Assembly: GCF_001665575.1 (NCBI RefSeq)
Contig: NZ_LZSU01000032.1
Coordinates: 1-55,762, forward strand
Direction of reading: 5' to 3'
Source: Mycobacterium sp. 852013-51886_SCH5428379
GTDB taxonomy: Bacteria > Actinomycetota > Actinomycetes > Mycobacteriales > Mycobacteriaceae
DNA length: 55,762 nucleotides
The notes below the pieces were generated by a model, which ran no database searches, was not told the origin of the DNA, and saw nothing but the letters and a program-made list of their open reading frames with translations. A program made the position numbers and the translations under genes. Position 1 is the stretch's first letter. Each line of letters begins with the position of its first letter. Shown here piece after piece: positions 17,906 to 27,800 of this stretch.

Positions 17906-19287
17906 CCATAGACGGTTTCGCCTTCGCCGGACACCTTGTCGATGCGCTTGGCCAGATACAGCGCCTCGAGCGCCAACTCGACGGCCGCGGCGCGTTCGCC
18001 ATCGGACTGGGCGCCCAACCGGGTGGCGATCTCCTCGATGACCGGCAGATCGGGCAGGGCGGCCAGCACGTCCTTGGCGGAGACCCGCTCACCGGTCGTC
18101 ACCGGCGACCCGTCCTCGACGGCCGCGACCAGCGGTCCGACATCGAGGCCGCCGAGCAGTCGCTGCGCGGTGTCGGCGGTGGCGCGGCGCAACAGATGCT
18201 CCAGCACCGCCTGCTCGCGGCCCTCCTCGCCGGACTCGAATTCCAGCTTGCCGCGCAGCACGTCGACGACGGTGGCCAGATCGCAGACCCGGGCGACGGG
18301 CTCCTGCTCGCCGAGGATCGCCGAGCGGTGCCGCGCCGAGGCCGCGACCGTCTCGGCGGCGGCGATCGCGAACCGCGCCGAGACTCCGGAGCGCTGGTCG
18401 ATCGAGCTGGACTCGCGCAGGTTGCGGGCGAACCGGGCCAGCACCTGCAGCAGGTACTCCGGTACGTCGGCCGCCAGCTGCGCCTCCTGGGAGATGACGC
18501 CGACCTCCGCGGACAGGGCCAGCGGGTAGTGGGTCCGGATCTCGGCGCCGAACCGGTCCTTGAGCGGGGTGATGATGCGGCCGCGGTTGGTGTAGTCCTC
18601 CGGGTTCGCGCTGGCCACAACGAGCACGTCGAGCGGCAGACGCAACGTGTAGCCGCGGACCTGGATGTCGCGCTCCTCCATCACGTTGAGCATCGACACC
18701 TGGATGCGCTCGGCGAGGTCGGGCAGCTCGTTGACCGCGACGATGCCGCGGTGCGCCCGCGGGATCAGGCCGTAGGCGATGGTCTCCGGATCGCCGAGAC
18801 TGCGGCCCTCGGCCACCTTGATGGGGTCGATGTCACCGACCAGGTCGGCCACGCTGGTGTCGGGGGTGGCGAGCTTCTCGGTGTAACGCTCGCTGCGGTG
18901 CCGCCACGCCACGGGCAGGTCGTCGCCCGAGTCGGCAGCGCGGCGGATCGACTCCGGGGTGATGGGGCTGAACGGGTGCTCGCCCAGCTCGGAGCCGGCG
19001 ATCACCGGCGTCCACTCGTCGAGCAGACCGGTGAGCGCCCGCAGCAGCCGGGTTTTGCCCTGGCCGCGTTCACCGAGCAGCACGATGTCGTGACCGGCGA
19101 TCAGTGCCCGTTCGAGCTGCGGGACGACGGTGTCCTCGAAACCCAGGATGCCGGGCCACATGTCGCGGCCCTCGGACAATCCGGCCAGCAGGTTCTCCTG
19201 GATTTCCTGCTTCACACCCCGCTCGCGGTGGCCGGAGGCACGTAGTTCGCCGACGGTGCGGGGCAGATCCTGAGGTTGGGTCACCAC
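17902..19287 (-). CDS. MoxR/ChlI-like AAA+ ATPase (Rv0958-like)
   Basis: 461 residues. Walker A is GERGQGKT (~71-78), the Walker B/sensor region is RGIVAVNELPDL, and SANPEDYTNRGRI is the sensor-1/arginine-finger region, as in magnesium-chelatase ChlI and MoxR ATPases. These hexameric ATPases work with a VWA-domain partner; here the VWA protein is the next gene downstream on the same strand. The start is GTG at 19287 or the next GTG at 19284. A minus-strand TAGCGT (19296-19291) places the transcript start right at these codons. Annotated 'magnesium chelatase' in many genomes but mycobacteria make no chlorophyll, so the substrate is unknown. Confidence 0.88.
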   Translation of the reverse strand: MVTQPQDLPRTVGELRASGHRERGVKQEIQENLLAGLSEGRDMWPGILGFEDTVVPQLERALIAGHDIVLLGERGQGKTRLLRALTGLLDEWTPVIAGSELGEHPFSPITPESIRRAADSGDDLPVAWRHRSERYTEKLATPDTSVADLVGDIDPIKVAEGRSLGDPETIAYGLIPRAHRGIVAVNELPDLAERIQVSMLNVMEERDIQVRGYTLRLPLDVLVVASANPEDYTNRGRIITPLKDRFGAEIRTHYPLALSAEVGVISQEAQLAADVPEYLLQVLARFARNLRESSSIDQRSGVSARFAIAAAETVAASARHRSAILGEQEPVARVCDLATVVDVLRGKLEFESGEEGREQAVLEHLLRRATADTAQRLLGGLDVGPLVAAVEDGSPVTTGERVSAKDVLAALPDLPVIEEIATRLGAQSDGERAAAVELALEALYLAKRIDKVSGEGETVYG

Positions 19288-19290
19288 ACC

Positions 19291-19296
19291 ACGCTA
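19291..19296 (-). promoter_or_regulatory. -10 element of the MoxR-like gene
   Basis: TAGCGT on the minus strand, with GTG start codons 3-7 nt downstream, so the mRNA is probably leaderless. No clear -35. Confidence 0.45.
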
Positions 19297-19350
19297 CGAC
19301 TGCGCGCCGGATGCGGCACCGCTTCCCCCGTGAGCGAACAATGACGCCGG

Positions 19351-19356
19351 TAGTCT
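19351..19356 (+). promoter_or_regulatory. -10 element of the Ser/Thr kinase gene
   Basis: TAGTCT followed by the kinase ATG exactly 7 nt downstream of its last base, the spacing expected of a leaderless transcript. It is back-to-back with the MoxR-like promoter. Confidence 0.5.
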
Positions 19357-19362
19357 GCGGCC

Positions 19363-20583
19363 ATGCCGTTCGAAACCGGCGAGGTCTTCGCGGGCTACAC
19401 CATCGTGCGACTGGTGGGCACCGGCGGCATGGGTGAGGTCTACCTCGCGCAGCATCCGCGGCTGCCCCGCCAGGACGCGCTCAAGGTGCTCCCGGCGTCG
19501 GTGAGCGCCGACGAGGAGTACCGGCAGCGGTTCAGCCGGGAAGCCGACCACGCGGCGGGGCTGTGGCATCCGCACATCGTCGGGGTGCACGACCGCGGTG
19601 AGTACGACGGCCGGCTGTGGATCTCGATGGACTTCGTCGACGGGCACGACGCCGCCCGGTTGCTCGTCGAGCGGTATCCGAACGGGCTTCCGCCGGCCGA
19701 CGTGCTGGAGATCGTGCTCGCGGTCGCCGACGCCCTCGACTACGCCCACCAGCGTCATCTGCTGCACCGCGACGTCAAACCCGCCAACATCCTGATCACC
19801 GGACCCGACCGGGGACGGCGCCGGATCCTGTTGGCCGACTTCGGCATCGCCCGCCACGCCGACGACAACACCGGGCTGACGTCGTCGAACATCGCGGTCG
19901 GGTCGATGAGCTACAGCGCCCCCGAACAGCTGATGGGACACCCCATCGACGGCCGGGCCGACCAGTACTCGCTGGCGGCGACGGCCTACCGGCTGTTCAC
20001 CGGGGCGCCGCCGTTCCCGCACAGCAATCCGGCGGTGATCATCAGCCACCACCTCAACACCCCGGCTCCCCGGCTCGGCGACAGCAGACCGGAATTGCGC
20101 GCATTCGACGCGGCGATGGCCCGCGCACTGGCCAAGGATCCGGCCGCGCGGTTCGCCACCTGCCACGAGTTCGCTGCGGCGCTGGCCGCGGCCGGTGCCG
20201 CGCCGCAGAGTGCCGCGCCGCCGCCCGCCCTCGCCCCGACGGGCCCACCTCCGGGCGTCTCGTATCCGGGCCCGCCGATCGTGAGCGGCGGCGGGCAACC
20301 CCCGACGTCCCCGACGCAGGGGCCGCCGGTGCTGTTCTCGCCGTGGAGTCCGTCGGGGGCGCCGATGCCGGGCGGCCAGTTCGCCCCGGCCGCGCCACCC
20401 CGGCGGCCGCGCCGCCGGGCGCTGCTGGTCATCGCGATAGTGCTCGCGGTGGTGGCGCTGGTCGCCGGCTCTGTCGTCGCCGTCGTCACCACCGGCCCCG
20501 AGGACGACGCGACCACCGGAATGTCGGCACCGGGCCTGGACGAGGGTGTGGCGGTCGACGGCCAGACCGCCGTGGCACCCTGA
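19363..20583 (+). CDS. Membrane Ser/Thr protein kinase (PknB/PknF type)
   Basis: 406 residues. A Hanks-type kinase domain spans ~1-270: Gly loop GTGGMGEVY (19-27), Lys41, Glu60, catalytic loop HRDVKPAN (Asp137, Asn142), DFG Asp159 and APE 186-188, with Thr170/Thr173 in the activation loop. A ~75-residue Pro/Gly-rich juxtamembrane linker follows, then one transmembrane helix (about 350-372), leaving only ~35 residues outside the cell with no recognisable sensor domain. I cannot assign it to a named Pkn; at this position M. tuberculosis has none that I recall. Its neighbour downstream is a degenerate GGDEF membrane protein, 86 bp away. Confidence 0.92.
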   Translation: MPFETGEVFAGYTIVRLVGTGGMGEVYLAQHPRLPRQDALKVLPASVSADEEYRQRFSREADHAAGLWHPHIVGVHDRGEYDGRLWISMDFVDGHDAARLLVERYPNGLPPADVLEIVLAVADALDYAHQRHLLHRDVKPANILITGPDRGRRRILLADFGIARHADDNTGLTSSNIAVGSMSYSAPEQLMGHPIDGRADQYSLAATAYRLFTGAPPFPHSNPAVIISHHLNTPAPRLGDSRPELRAFDAAMARALAKDPAARFATCHEFAAALAAAGAAPQSAAPPPALAPTGPPPGVSYPGPPIVSGGGQPPTSPTQGPPVLFSPWSPSGAPMPGGQFAPAAPPRRPRRRALLVIAIVLAVVALVAGSVVAVVTTGPEDDATTGMSAPGLDEGVAVDGQTAVAP

Positions 20584-20669
20584 CCGGTGCCCGTGGTGCA
20601 ATGGTGCGGCACAGTCGACCGGTTTGCTGGCCAGGCCACGCGACCGGGTGACGACGTCTGGGGGACAGG

Positions 20670-21788
20670 ATGCTGAGCGCGGTCCGCGAATGGTGGCGCC
20701 AACCGGATCACTATTACTGGCTGACCGCGTTCCTGGCAACGCGAGGGGCGCAGCGCGCCACGTGCCGGCTCATCGCGGTAGCGCTCGTCGGTTTCGCCGC
20801 CGCACTGCTCATCTCCCTGCCCAGCCCGGCCGGGCCGTCGGGAACTGTCGGCACCGCGGTCACACTCCTCGTCTCCGGGTGGTGTGCCGTGATGGCGGTG
20901 ATGTGGGTACGGAAGGGCTGGCTCACCCAGCGGCAGTCGGTCGTCTTCGCCGTGACCGCGTCGATCCTGATCAGTGCCGCGACGCTGGTCAAGGCCGATC
21001 CGCTCAACGGCATGTTCGGGGCGATGGCGTTCGCCGTCCTCGCCGTGTACATCGCGTTCTTCCACACCCCGCGCCTGGCGGCGGCCAACTTCGCGATCGC
21101 CACGGTGACCGCATCCGTGATGGCCGTGGCCATCGCCGTCGACGGCGATCTGGCCCTCGCGATCTCGACGCTGCTGTTCCTCATTGTGGTGAACCTGGCC
21201 ACCCCGCTGGTGTGTCAGACGCTGGTGCACGTCCTCGGCATCGATGTCCTCAACAGCGACATCGAACCGCTCACCGGTCTCTTCAATCGCGAGGCGTTCC
21301 AGCGGGCGGTGGCTGCGTCGATCGCCGGCCGCAGCCGCGACGACGACCGCTTCCTGGTACTGGTCGTCATCGAACTCGACAACTTCGCCCTGCTGGTGCA
21401 GAGCAAGGGTCGCCGGGCCGGTGAGCGGGCGCGCGTGGCGACCGCGCAGACCCTGCGGGAGACGACCCGCCGGGGCGCCGTCGTCGCGCACATCCCGCAG
21501 GCGGAGTTCCTGATCGCCGACAGTTTCGCCACGACGGACAGCTCACCGCTGGTCGAACGGGTCCGCAGCGCCATCAAGTCGACGCCGCCGCGGACGTCGG
21601 CGAGTATCGGGGTGGTCAGCACGCCGATGCGCGGCCTGGCGCAGCGGCCGCCGTACGAGGTGCTCGACGAGTTGCTCAACATCGCCCGTAACGCGGTGAT
21701 CATCGCGCGCAGCAAGGGCGGCAACCGGGCGCACCACGTCGAGTGCCCGCCGCTGACCCCGCTCGAGGACGACGAACCGCTGCTGTAG
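20670..21788 (+). CDS. Membrane protein with degenerate GGDEF domain
   Basis: 372 residues. The N-terminal ~190 residues hold about six hydrophobic helices (e.g. LIAVALVGFAAALLISL, AISTLLFLIVVNLATPLV). The C-terminal domain shows the GGDEF-family frame: EPLTGLFNREAF at its start, ASIGVV and a closing ARSKGGNRAH. The active-site signature itself is missing: where GGDEF should stand the sequence is PQAEF. It therefore probably does not make c-di-GMP but may bind a nucleotide or act as a scaffold. Architecture (membrane-GGDEF) is common in actinobacteria. Confidence 0.82.
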   Translation: MLSAVREWWRQPDHYYWLTAFLATRGAQRATCRLIAVALVGFAAALLISLPSPAGPSGTVGTAVTLLVSGWCAVMAVMWVRKGWLTQRQSVVFAVTASILISAATLVKADPLNGMFGAMAFAVLAVYIAFFHTPRLAAANFAIATVTASVMAVAIAVDGDLALAISTLLFLIVVNLATPLVCQTLVHVLGIDVLNSDIEPLTGLFNREAFQRAVAASIAGRSRDDDRFLVLVVIELDNFALLVQSKGRRAGERARVATAQTLRETTRRGAVVAHIPQAEFLIADSFATTDSSPLVERVRSAIKSTPPRTSASIGVVSTPMRGLAQRPPYEVLDELLNIARNAVIIARSKGGNRAHHVECPPLTPLEDDEPLL

Positions 21789-21799
21789 CTGCGGGCGCC

Positions 21800-23383
21800 T
21801 CAGTGCGCGAAGTGCCGCGCGCCTGTCAGGTAGAGCGTGACGCCGGCCGTCGCGGCGGCTTCGGTGACGACGTCGTCGCGCATCGATCCGCCCGGATGCA
21901 CCACGGCCCGCACCCCCGCATCCGTCAGCGTCTCCAGGCCGTCGGGGAACGGGAAGAAGGCGTCGGAGGCGGCGACGGCCCCGCGCACGCGGTCCCCGGC
22001 GCGGGCGACGGCCAGCCGGGCCGCGTCGACGCGGTTGACCTGACCCATGCCGACGCCGACGGTCGCGCCACCGGAGGCCACCACGATCGCGTTGGACTTC
22101 ACGGCGCGGCAGGCCTTCCAGGCGAACACCAGATCGGCGAGCGTGGCCGGGTCGGCGGGTTCACCGGTGGCCAGCGTCCAGTTGACGGAATCGTCCCCGG
22201 CAGCGTCGAGTGCATCGCGCTGCTGCAGCAGCAGACCGCCGCTGATCTGACGGAAATCGAGCCCGGTCTCGGGCGGCTGGGCGCACACCAGGATGCGGAT
22301 GTTCTTCTTGCGGGCCAGCACCTCGACCGCGCCGGGCTCGTAGGCCGGCGCGATGATCACCTCGGTGAAGATGTCGGCGACGGTCTCGGCCATCTCCACG
22401 CTGACCGCGGTGTTGGTGGCGATCACCCCGCCGAACGCAGACAGCGGATCGCATTCGTGGGCCTTGCGGTGCGCGTCGGCCACCGACACCGCCGACACCG
22501 CGATACCGCAGGGATTGGCGTGCTTGATGATTGCGACGCAGATGTCCTCGTGGTCGAACGCCGCCCGCCAGGCCGCGTCGGCGTCGGTGTAGTTGTTGTA
22601 GGACATCTCCTTACCGTGCAGCTGCTCGGCCTGCGCCAGACCCGGCCACGCGGTGTTGTCGCGGTAGAGCGCGGCCTGCTGGTGCGGATTCTCGCCGTAG
22701 CGCAGGACCGCGGCGCGCCGCCAGGTGCCGCCCACCCACGCGGGCAGCTGCTGCGCCGGCTCCTCGGGAGCCAGGGTCGAGCCCATCCAGGTCGCGACCG
22801 CCACGTCGTACTCCGCGGTGTGCCGGAATGCCAGCGACGCCAGGATCTTTCGTTCGGCAAGGGTGAAGCCGCCGGAGCGGACCGCGGCCAGCACGCCGTC
22901 GTACCCGTTCGGTTCGACGACCACCGCAACGCTGGGATGGTTCTTGGCCGCTGCGCGCACCATCGACGGTCCCCCGATGTCGATCTGCTCGACGCACTCG
23001 TCGACCGACGCACCCGACTCGACCGTCTCGCTGAACGGGTAGAGGTTGACCACCACCAGGTCGAACGGTGCGACACCGAGCCGCTCGAGCGCCGAAACAT
23101 GTTCGGGTTTGCGCAGATCGGCGAGCAGGCCGGCGTGCACGTGCGGGTGCAGCGTCTTGACGCGCCCGTCGAGGACCTCGGGGAAACCGGTGACGTCCTC
23201 CACGGGGGTGACCGGAACACCGGCCTCGGCAATGGTTTTCGCAGTGGATCCGGTCGACACGATCGCGACGCCCGCCTCGTGCAGACCCCGCGCCAGATCG
23301 GCCAGTCCGGTCTTGTCGTAGACGCTGATCAGCGCGCGGCGGATCGGCTTCTTCGATCCGGGATGCCCCTCGGTCGTGCTCAT
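21800..23383 (-). CDS. purH: Bifunctional AICAR transformylase/IMP cyclohydrolase PurH
   Basis: 527 residues. The N-terminal IMP cyclohydrolase (MGS-like) domain carries [20 protein letters not shown] and [16 protein letters not shown]. The C-terminal AICAR transformylase domain carries [20 protein letters not shown] (His/Lys active-site region) and [10 protein letters not shown]. It catalyses the last two steps of IMP synthesis using 10-formyl-THF. I use ATG at 23383 (MSTTEGHPG); the frame is open far upstream only because it shadows purN. The start overlaps the purN stop in ATGA, indicating a coupled purN-purH unit. Confidence 0.97.
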   Translation of the reverse strand: MSTTEGHPGSKKPIRRALISVYDKTGLADLARGLHEAGVAIVSTGSTAKTIAEAGVPVTPVEDVTGFPEVLDGRVKTLHPHVHAGLLADLRKPEHVSALERLGVAPFDLVVVNLYPFSETVESGASVDECVEQIDIGGPSMVRAAAKNHPSVAVVVEPNGYDGVLAAVRSGGFTLAERKILASLAFRHTAEYDVAVATWMGSTLAPEEPAQQLPAWVGGTWRRAAVLRYGENPHQQAALYRDNTAWPGLAQAEQLHGKEMSYNNYTDADAAWRAAFDHEDICVAIIKHANPCGIAVSAVSVADAHRKAHECDPLSAFGGVIATNTAVSVEMAETVADIFTEVIIAPAYEPGAVEVLARKKNIRILVCAQPPETGLDFRQISGGLLLQQRDALDAAGDDSVNWTLATGEPADPATLADLVFAWKACRAVKSNAIVVASGGATVGVGMGQVNRVDAARLAVARAGDRVRGAVAASDAFFPFPDGLETLTDAGVRAVVHPGGSMRDDVVTEAAATAGVTLYLTGARHFAH

Positions 23384-24009
23384 CCTATGGTCGCCTTTCG
23401 TCCGGTCCAGGTCACCCCGCGGGTCGCCACCGCGGCCAGGACATCCACCAGCAGTCGCCGTTCGACCACCTTGATCCGCTCGTGCAGGGTCGCCTCGTCG
23501 TCGTCGTCGCGGACGGTGACGGCCTCCTGGGCCAGGATCGGCCCGGTGTCCGTGCCTGCGTCCACCAGGTGCACGGTGCATCCGGTCACGCGCACGCCGT
23601 AGGCCAGCGTGTCCGGAACGGCGTGCGCGCCGGGAAACGCGGGCAACAACGCCGGATGGGTGTTGACCACCCGGCCTTCGAACCGCGACAGGAACTGTGT
23701 GCCAAGGATTTTCATGAAGCCCGCCGATACCACGAGGTCGGGCTGATACTCAGCGGTGGCCTCGGTGATCGCGGCGTCCCAGGCGGTGCGGTCGGGGTGG
23801 TGGCCGAGGCGCACGGTGTAGGAGGGGACGTCGGCCGCGGCGGCGATGTCGAGTGCCGCGCACTGCCGATCGGTTCCGACGGCGACGACGCGCGCGGGGT
23901 AGTCGCCGACCGCCGCGTCGAGCAGCGAGGCCAGCAGCGAACCGGTGCCCGACGCCAGCACCACCAGCCGCGCAGGTGCGCTCGGGGGCACATGAAGCGG
24001 TTGCTGCAC
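23380..24009 (-). CDS. purN: Phosphoribosylglycinamide formyltransferase PurN
   Basis: 209 residues. The formyltransferase fold is shown by [11 protein letters not shown] (N-terminal phosphate loop), [10 protein letters not shown], the catalytic [14 protein letters not shown] (Asn/His) and [16 protein letters not shown] (catalytic Asp). It formylates GAR with 10-formyl-THF. GTG at 24009 ([15 protein letters not shown]) aligns with homologous starts; the longer open frame overlaps the perM 3' end. Lies 10 bp downstream of perM and is coupled to purH. Confidence 0.95.
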   Translation of the reverse strand: MQQPLHVPPSAPARLVVLASGTGSLLASLLDAAVGDYPARVVAVGTDRQCAALDIAAAADVPSYTVRLGHHPDRTAWDAAITEATAEYQPDLVVSAGFMKILGTQFLSRFEGRVVNTHPALLPAFPGAHAVPDTLAYGVRVTGCTVHLVDAGTDTGPILAQEAVTVRDDDDEATLHERIKVVERRLLVDVLAAVATRGVTWTGRKATIG

Positions 24010-24019
24010 TTGCAGCAGC

Positions 24020-25423
24020 TTAGTCGGCTGGACGGCGTGGGTCGTCGGCGGCGTCGGTGATGAAGTGGTCTTCCGGATCATGGCCGAACTCCGGTTCGGG
24101 AATCGGCCCGGCGGCGGGCTCCGGAGGTTCCGGTGCAGGTGGCGGTGGCACCGGCTCCTCGGCGGCGTCGGAGCTGGGGATCGGTCCGGTATCCGCGTCG
24201 AGGATGGGCGTGGTGGCCGGGTCCGGATCCTCCTCGAACGCATCCTCGGGATCGGGGTCGGGATCGGGGTCGGGTTCGGCCACTCGGACGGGTTTCGGTC
24301 GGCGGGCGATACCGCCGGCCATCACGACCGTGAGTCCGCCGATCGAGACGAACCACAGAAACACCGCGGGCCCGAACGTCGTCTGGTCGACGCCCACCTC
24401 GCCGAAGTTGCCGAGCCGCCCGCCGCCGGCCTCCCCGAGCAGCGCCATGGTGACGGCGGCCAGCGCGGACGCCACCACCAGCTTCGCCGCGGCGACGGGC
24501 AGCACCGCGCGGCGCCGTGACACCTGCTGGCCGACCGCTACCGCGGCGGCGGCGGCGACGATGAGCAGCGCCACCCAGACCGGTCCGAGCGGCGGCGTCG
24601 GCATTGCGGCCAGGATCGGCACCGCGGGGACGTCACCGCCCAGAACAGTGAACGAGCTGAAGGTGGCCAGCCCGATGTGTGCGCTGGACCCGACCGCTAC
24701 CGCGGCGGTGCCGACGATGACGTTCGGCAGATACAGCAGCGACAGCACGGTCAGACTGAACTGCCCGAACGCAGATTCGGTGATGCCGAACAGTTCGTGC
24801 ATCGTCGACCAGTGCACTATCAGCGAACCGGCGGCGACCAGCCCCGACAGCCCGGCCAGCGCGAGGACGCCCGCCGTGGCCGCCCGTAACGCGTCGGGCA
24901 GCCAGTTCGGCAGGAACGTCGTCCGCACGAGTGTGCGGCCGACCCGTGACCCGACGCCGAGCACGGCGCCGATCGCGTGGACGGCCAGCACCCCGCCGAA
25001 CGCCCGCAGCGCGGAGGGCGTCTGCAATTCGGTGAGCACCGACGCCGCGTCGTGGATGACCGCCAGCGCGATCGCGGCGATCAGCAGCGGACCGCCCAGC
25101 GCCGAGGCCACCACCCAGCGGGTGACGAACCACGAACCGCGCGGTGGCGTGGCCGCCGACGTCGTCCGCGCGGTGCCCCACACCATCAACAGCACCGGTA
25201 GCAGCGGCATGACGCCGAGTTCCCGGCCGCCGATCGAGATCGGCACCTGGTGCACGCCCAGCCACATACTCGCGACGGCGCCGAACGCACCGGTCATGTC
25301 GCTGTTGGCGATGAGCAGTTGCAGCAGCGTGACCGCGGCGATGATCACCAGCGCCACCACGGACGGCCCGAAGGCCACCCGCAGCAGCTCACGCGCTTGG
25401 CGCGTGCCGACTGGCCGATCCAC
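24020..25423 (-). CDS. perM: PerM-like cell-division integral membrane protein (DUF6350)
   Basis: 467 residues with about 8-10 hydrophobic helices in the first 370 (e.g. [42 protein letters not shown]) and a long acidic/proline-rich cytoplasmic tail (repeated Asp-Pro, then Pro/Glu). Near-identical N-terminal core to M. tuberculosis PerM (Rv0955) from memory, a protein needed for persistence and for division under low magnesium, acting with FtsB. GTG at 25423 has GAGGGGG 7 nt upstream, which decides the start over the open frame reaching 25468. Downstream gene purN follows after 10 bp. Confidence 0.9.
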   Translation of the reverse strand: MDRPVGTRQARELLRVAFGPSVVALVIIAAVTLLQLLIANSDMTGAFGAVASMWLGVHQVPISIGGRELGVMPLLPVLLMVWGTARTTSAATPPRGSWFVTRWVVASALGGPLLIAAIALAVIHDAASVLTELQTPSALRAFGGVLAVHAIGAVLGVGSRVGRTLVRTTFLPNWLPDALRAATAGVLALAGLSGLVAAGSLIVHWSTMHELFGITESAFGQFSLTVLSLLYLPNVIVGTAAVAVGSSAHIGLATFSSFTVLGGDVPAVPILAAMPTPPLGPVWVALLIVAAAAAVAVGQQVSRRRAVLPVAAAKLVVASALAAVTMALLGEAGGGRLGNFGEVGVDQTTFGPAVFLWFVSIGGLTVVMAGGIARRPKPVRVAEPDPDPDPDPEDAFEEDPDPATTPILDADTGPIPSSDAAEEPVPPPPAPEPPEPAAGPIPEPEFGHDPEDHFITDAADDPRRPAD

Positions 25424-25480
25424 TAACTGGCCCCCTCGCGCAGGCTGGCGCGCGCGCTGGCCACGCACGCGCGGGTCAGC

Positions 25481-26377
25481 TTACGACGTGGAGGACGGCG
25501 GAGACTGCTGCGACGACGACTGCGGCTGCTGGGCCTGGGTGCTCTGACCCGAGCCCGACTGCTGCGGCTGCTGCGGCTGACCGTAGGTGGGGAAACCGGT
25601 GGGCGGGGTGGGCGGACCGCCCTGCTGGCCGGCCGCCGGGAAGCCACCGGTGTTCGGGCCGCCGGGGTAGCTGCCGTACTGCGACGGATATCCCGGCCGC
25701 TGCTGGGAGCTCTGCTGGTGCTGCTGGCCACCCTGCTGGCCACCCTGCTGGCCGAGGTGGTGCTGCGGCTGGTGGGACTGGCTCGGCGGCTGGCCGTAGT
25801 AGGTCGACGGGCCACCGTACTGGCCGTACTGCTGCTGCTGGTCGTACTTGGGCCGCGGGGTCGGCGGGTTGAGGATGCCCGCGTCGTACAGCAGGGAGGC
25901 GACGGACGCGCCGGCCTGCAGCAGCGACAGCACGATGAGCGCGTAGAGCGCCCAGCCGATCGCCGCCTCCGACGGCTTCTGCACGAGTTCGGCGATCACC
26001 AGCAGGAAGGCCAGCACCGAGACCGCGGCGACGACGGCGACGTAGTTGCGCTGCTTGGGCAGCAAGCTCACCGCGGCCAGCAATCCGGCGAGCAGGGCGG
26101 CGATGACGGCGATGCCGATCCCCAGCGTCGAACCGCTGGTGGTGCCGCCTTGACCGAGGATGTTGGGAGTGGTGACCTGGAAGATCGGACCGAAGTTCAC
26201 CAGGTAGATCAGCAGGCCGAGGACTGCGGAGGCGATGAGCAGGTACGCGGGCAGTTTGCTCGGCCCGTCGGTGCCCGGACCGGCGTCGGGCCTGCCGAAG
26301 TGCTGGGTCGGGGCGGAAAAGTTGGTGGTCGGCTGGTTGGCCGGCGGATAGCCGGGGCTGCCTTGTGAGTAGGTCAT
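25481..26377 (-). CDS. DUF5336 (34-kDa antigen homologue) membrane protein, Rv0954-like
   Basis: 298 residues. After a short polar N-terminus come four transmembrane helices (about 45-165; e.g. YLLIASAVLGLLIYLVNF, GIGIAVIAALLAGLLAAV) and a ~130-residue Gln/Pro/Gly/Ser-rich tail with short repeats such as QQGGQQGG. ATG at 26377 is preceded by AGGAGAGG at 3 nt. The M. tuberculosis counterpart has been linked to the cell-division complex together with PerM, which is the next gene (58 bp downstream), so the pair likely works at the septum. Confidence 0.88.
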   Translation of the reverse strand: MTYSQGSPGYPPANQPTTNFSAPTQHFGRPDAGPGTDGPSKLPAYLLIASAVLGLLIYLVNFGPIFQVTTPNILGQGGTTSGSTLGIGIAVIAALLAGLLAAVSLLPKQRNYVAVVAAVSVLAFLLVIAELVQKPSEAAIGWALYALIVLSLLQAGASVASLLYDAGILNPPTPRPKYDQQQQYGQYGGPSTYYGQPPSQSHQPQHHLGQQGGQQGGQQHQQSSQQRPGYPSQYGSYPGGPNTGGFPAAGQQGGPPTPPTGFPTYGQPQQPQQSGSGQSTQAQQPQSSSQQSPPSSTS

Positions 26378-26532
26378 GAACCTCTCCTGTGCTGTTTCGG
26401 GCGTCGGACGTGGGCACACGCTTGGTTAGACGCGATGTGTGCGCGGACCGCCTGAGCGAGGCGACCACCCACGCTATCGCACGGCTATCAGTACCCGGCC
26501 GCCACAGGCGGCAAGCGGCAAACTCGGCGCGC

Positions 26533-27663
26533 TCAGGCACCCACGAGCACGGGCCTGTCGGCGTTCTGTTGCTCGGCCGCCTCGATCTCGCGCACCAGCG
26601 GCAGCACCCGGGCCCCGAAGTACTCGATCTCCTCCTGGAAGTGCAGGAAGCCGCCGAGAATCAGGTCGACGCCGCGTTTGCGGTAGGCCGCGATGCGTTC
26701 GGCGATCTGTTCGGGCGTGCCGATCAGCTGGGTGCGGAAGCCGTCGTTGTACTGCACGAGGTCCTCGAACGACGAGTCCGCCCACATCCCCTTCTTGTCG
26801 GCGGTGGAGTTTCCGGCCTGCTGGACGGCGGCGTGGAATCCGTCGACGGCGGGCCGGTTGGCCTTGGCGATGATTTCTTTGAGGACGTCCTTCGCCTCTT
26901 TTTCTGTGTCCCTGGCGATGATGAAGCCGTTGAGGCCGAACCGCACCTCCCGGTTGACCTCGCGGGCGTGGTCGCGGACCTCGACGATCTGCTCGGTGAC
27001 GCCGTCGAAATCCTTCCCGTTGGAGAAGTACCAGTCGGCGTGGCGGCCGCCGTTACGCCGTGCAGCGGTCGAGTTGCCGCCCTGGAAGATCTCCGGGTTG
27101 GGTCGCTGCGGGGTGTTGAGCGGTTTCGGTTTCAGCGTGAAGTCGTGGATGCGGTAGAAGTCGCCCCGGAAGTCCACGTCGTCCTCGGTCCAGATCTTGC
27201 GCAGCACCTGCAGGAACTCCGCGCTGCGCCGGTAGCGCTCGTCGTGTTCGAGCCAGGGTTCGCCGAGATGGGTGAACTCGTCTTTGAACCAGCCCGACAC
27301 CACGTTGACGGCGAACCGGCCGCCGGACAGCTGATCGGCGGTGGCGCCCAATTTGGCCAGCACCCCGGGCTGCCACAGACCCGGATGCACCGCGGCGATC
27401 ACCTTGAGGCGTTCGGTGGCCAACAGCAGCGCAAGCGAGAAACTCGTCGACTCGTGCTGATACTCCGCGCCGTAGCTGGCTTCGTAGCGGACCTGGCTCA
27501 GCGCGTATTCGAATCCGTTCTTCTCGGCGGTCTGCGCGAGCCTGCGGTTGTAGTCGTAGTTCCAGTCGGTGCGCTGTTCGATGTCGCTGGTGACCAGGCC
27601 GCCGCTGACATTGGGCACCCAGTAGGCGAACTTGACGTGGTCGGCGATGCGTTCGGTCGTCAT
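26533..27663 (-). CDS. sfnG: Dimethylsulfone monooxygenase SfnG (FMNH2-dependent)
   Basis: 376 residues of the bacterial luciferase-like monooxygenase fold. Its signature stretches (KFAYWVPNVSGGLV, YGAEYQHES, VNVVSGWFKDEF, FQGGNSTAARRN, DLILGGFLHFQEE) match SfnG rather than generic LLM enzymes. SfnG oxidises dimethylsulfone to methanesulfinate plus formaldehyde with reduced flavin supplied by another protein; no flavin reductase or other sfn gene is nearby. ATG at 27663 (MTTERIADHVKF) is chosen over an open frame to 27822 that would cross the next gene's promoter. It sits alone between the DUF5336 gene and a divergent LLM gene, so it is probably an insertion into conserved synteny. Confidence 0.9.
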   Translation of the reverse strand: MTTERIADHVKFAYWVPNVSGGLVTSDIEQRTDWNYDYNRRLAQTAEKNGFEYALSQVRYEASYGAEYQHESTSFSLALLLATERLKVIAAVHPGLWQPGVLAKLGATADQLSGGRFAVNVVSGWFKDEFTHLGEPWLEHDERYRRSAEFLQVLRKIWTEDDVDFRGDFYRIHDFTLKPKPLNTPQRPNPEIFQGGNSTAARRNGGRHADWYFSNGKDFDGVTEQIVEVRDHAREVNREVRFGLNGFIIARDTEKEAKDVLKEIIAKANRPAVDGFHAAVQQAGNSTADKKGMWADSSFEDLVQYNDGFRTQLIGTPEQIAERIAAYRKRGVDLILGGFLHFQEEIEYFGARVLPLVREIEAAEQQNADRPVLVGA

Positions 27664-27800
27664 GGCCTCATCACAGCAACCGCGACGGCGCCGGTCACGA
27701 TTAAGGATCTGAGGGAATGTAAGGCGCGTCGAACGGCGTTCGGCGTGGCCGTCCGCGTCCAGGTTTTCACCCCGCTGTGCCGGTTCACCAGCGCAACGCC

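Noticed and set aside
20584..20669. Extracytoplasmic sensor extension of the Ser/Thr kinase
   Set aside because: The frame ends at 20583 with a clean stop; no frameshift needed to join anything downstream.
23384..23581. 66-codon N-terminal extension of purH
   Set aside because: Reads through purN in another frame and is Arg/Gly-rich; the family begins at the ATG 23383, overlapping the purN stop.
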